Source: DASSSQ01 sp963839285 (GTDB lineage: Bacteria > Actinomycetota > Thermoleophilia > Gaiellales > Gaiellaceae). From it: a stretch of DNA of 27,714 bases. The stretch lies in contig CAWIUN010000018.1 of the NCBI GenBank assembly GCA_963839285.1, positions 1-27,714 on the forward strand. The letters are read 5' to 3'. Of this stretch, positions 26,946 through 27,714 are shown one piece after another (positions within the stretch are counted from its first letter, which is position 1; the number at the start of each line of letters is the position of its first letter). The translations under genes and the position numbers were made by a program. A model generated the notes under the pieces. That model made no database searches, had not been told where the DNA came from, and saw only the letters and a list, made by a program, of their open reading frames with translations.

Positions 26946-27714
26946 GTGAGCCTCGCCTCGCCCGAGACCTACCTCGAGGGACTGAATCCCGCCCAGCGCG
27001 AGGCAGTGCTCACCACCGACGGGCCGCTGCTCGTCGTCGCCGGCGCCGGCTCGGGCAAGACCCGCGTCCTCACGCACCGGATCGCGCACCTGCTCGCGGC
27101 GGCCGGCGCGCGCCCGAGCGAGATCCTCGCGATCACCTTCACGAACAAGGCCGCCGGCGAGATGCGCGAGCGGATCGAGGAGATGCTCGGCGCGGCCGCC
27201 CGCGGCGCGTGGATCATGACCTTCCACGCGGCCTGCGGCCGGATCCTGCGCAGCGAGGCCGAGCGGCTCGGCTACCGCTCCAACTTCACGATCTACGACT
27301 CCGCCGACCAGGTGCGCGTCGTCAAGTCCTGCCTCGAGGAGCTCGAGCGCGACCCGAAGCGCTTCGTCCCGCGCGGCATCCACGCCCAGATCTCGAATGC
27401 GAAGAACCAGCTGATCGGCCCCGACGACTACGCCGCCCGGGTCTCGTCCTTCTACGACCAGACCGTCGCGGACGTCTACGGGCTCTACCAGCGCCGGCTC
27501 TTCGCCTCGAACGCCGTCGACTTCGACGACATGCTGATGCTGACGGTCGAGGTGCTCGAGCGCTTCCCCGAGGCCCGCGAGCGCTGGCAGAAGCGCTTCC
27601 GCTGGATCCTCGTCGACGAGTACCAGGACACGAACCACGCCCAGTACCGGCTGCTCCAGCTCCTGGCCGAGAAGCACCTGAACCTGATGGCCGTGGGCGA
27701 TCCGGACCAGTCGA
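26946..27714 (+). CDS. UvrD/PcrA-type superfamily 1 DNA helicase, N-terminal part
   Basis: The frame is open from GTG 26946 to the window edge (256 codons). Visible motifs of SF1A helicases: Q motif L-N-P-A-Q-R-E-A-V, Walker A (motif I) A-G-A-G-S-G-K-T-R-V-L-T, motif Ia T-F-T-N-K-A-A-G-E-M-R-E-R, motif Ib/Ic T-F-H-A-A-C-G-R-I-L-R, Walker B (motif II) L-V-D-E-Y-Q-D-T-N, and motif III V-G-D-P-D-Q-S at the edge. A 3'-5' translocating ATPase in nucleotide excision repair or replication-conflict clearing is expected. Whether it is PcrA/UvrD1 or a related paralogue with a C-terminal extension cannot be judged without the rest. Confidence 0.94.
   Translation, partial: MSLASPETYLEGLNPAQREAVLTTDGPLLVVAGAGSGKTRVLTHRIAHLLAAAGARPSEILAITFTNKAAGEMRERIEEMLGAAARGAWIMTFHAACGRILRSEAERLGYRSNFTIYDSADQVRVVKSCLEELERDPKRFVPRGIHAQISNAKNQLIGPDDYAARVSSFYDQTVADVYGLYQRRLFASNAVDFDDMLMLTVEVLERFPEARERWQKRFRWILVDEYQDTNHAQYRLLQLLAEKHLNLMAVGDPDQS

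Overview
The window is 27.7 kb of very GC-rich DNA (strong G/C preference at third codon positions) with short intergenic gaps. It carries a redox-sensing Rex repressor, an NAD(P)-type glutamate dehydrogenase, a YbdK-type carboxylate-amine ligase, a membrane pyrophosphatase, a CeoB/CeoC-like RCK pair and a PadR/HAAS pair. At least nine genes have a TANNNT-like hexamer ending 6-7 nt before the start codon, as in leaderless actinobacterial transcripts. This fits a member of the Actinomycetota, probably of the Thermoleophilia (Gaiellales/Solirubrobacterales) type. The class assignment is inference; no rRNA or other taxonomic marker is present, and no tRNA or CRISPR array was seen.

Layout. 1-2.7 kb: end of a GNAT acetyltransferase, then tsaE-tsaB-rimI-tsaD (tRNA t6A synthesis plus ribosomal protein S18 acetylation). 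2.7-5.2 kb: a large secreted subtilisin-like protease whose promoter and start lie inside tsaD. 5.3-8.2 kb: glutamate dehydrogenase, a glutaredoxin-like protein, Rex and a YceH/UPF0502 protein. 8.2-11.0 kb: a GT4 glycosyltransferase, a YbdK-type ligase and a small helical protein. 11.1-13.2 kb: a K+-independent H+-pyrophosphatase. 13.2-18.3 kb: two tandem APC-type permeases, each fused to a C-terminal universal-stress-protein domain, with a 57-residue membrane protein between them, followed by two TrkA/RCK proteins. 18.3-19.5 kb: a lipoprotein-like soluble sugar dehydrogenase. 19.5-20.5 kb: a repeat-rich kilobase with a 49-bp tandem array, five copies of a dispersed palindrome, and a small HTH-like gene bounded by two of those copies. 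20.5-24.3 kb: a small coiled-coil gene divergent from a cobalamin riboswitch that controls btuF-btuC-btuD and a DUF71 ATP pyrophosphatase. 24.3-27.7 kb: a one-domain CinA, a convergent RodZ-like gene, a divergent padR-HAAS pair, and the start of a UvrD/PcrA helicase.

Working together. The btuFCD-DUF71 operon is the clearest system: a B12 riboswitch with a visible RBS-sequestering helix drives a B12 ABC importer plus a PP-loop enzyme of the family proposed to act in B12 salvage. The permease/RCK block looks like a cation or solute uptake locus gated by nucleotides, but its substrate is not known from sequence. The repeat block at 19.5-20.5 kb is the least explained part.

Data quality. Six otherwise well-conserved genes (tsaB, yceH, GT4, ybdK-like, hppA, sugar dehydrogenase) are interrupted by seven inferred single-base indels. 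In each the protein resumes at once in another frame, so most are probably sequencing errors rather than real gene decay.
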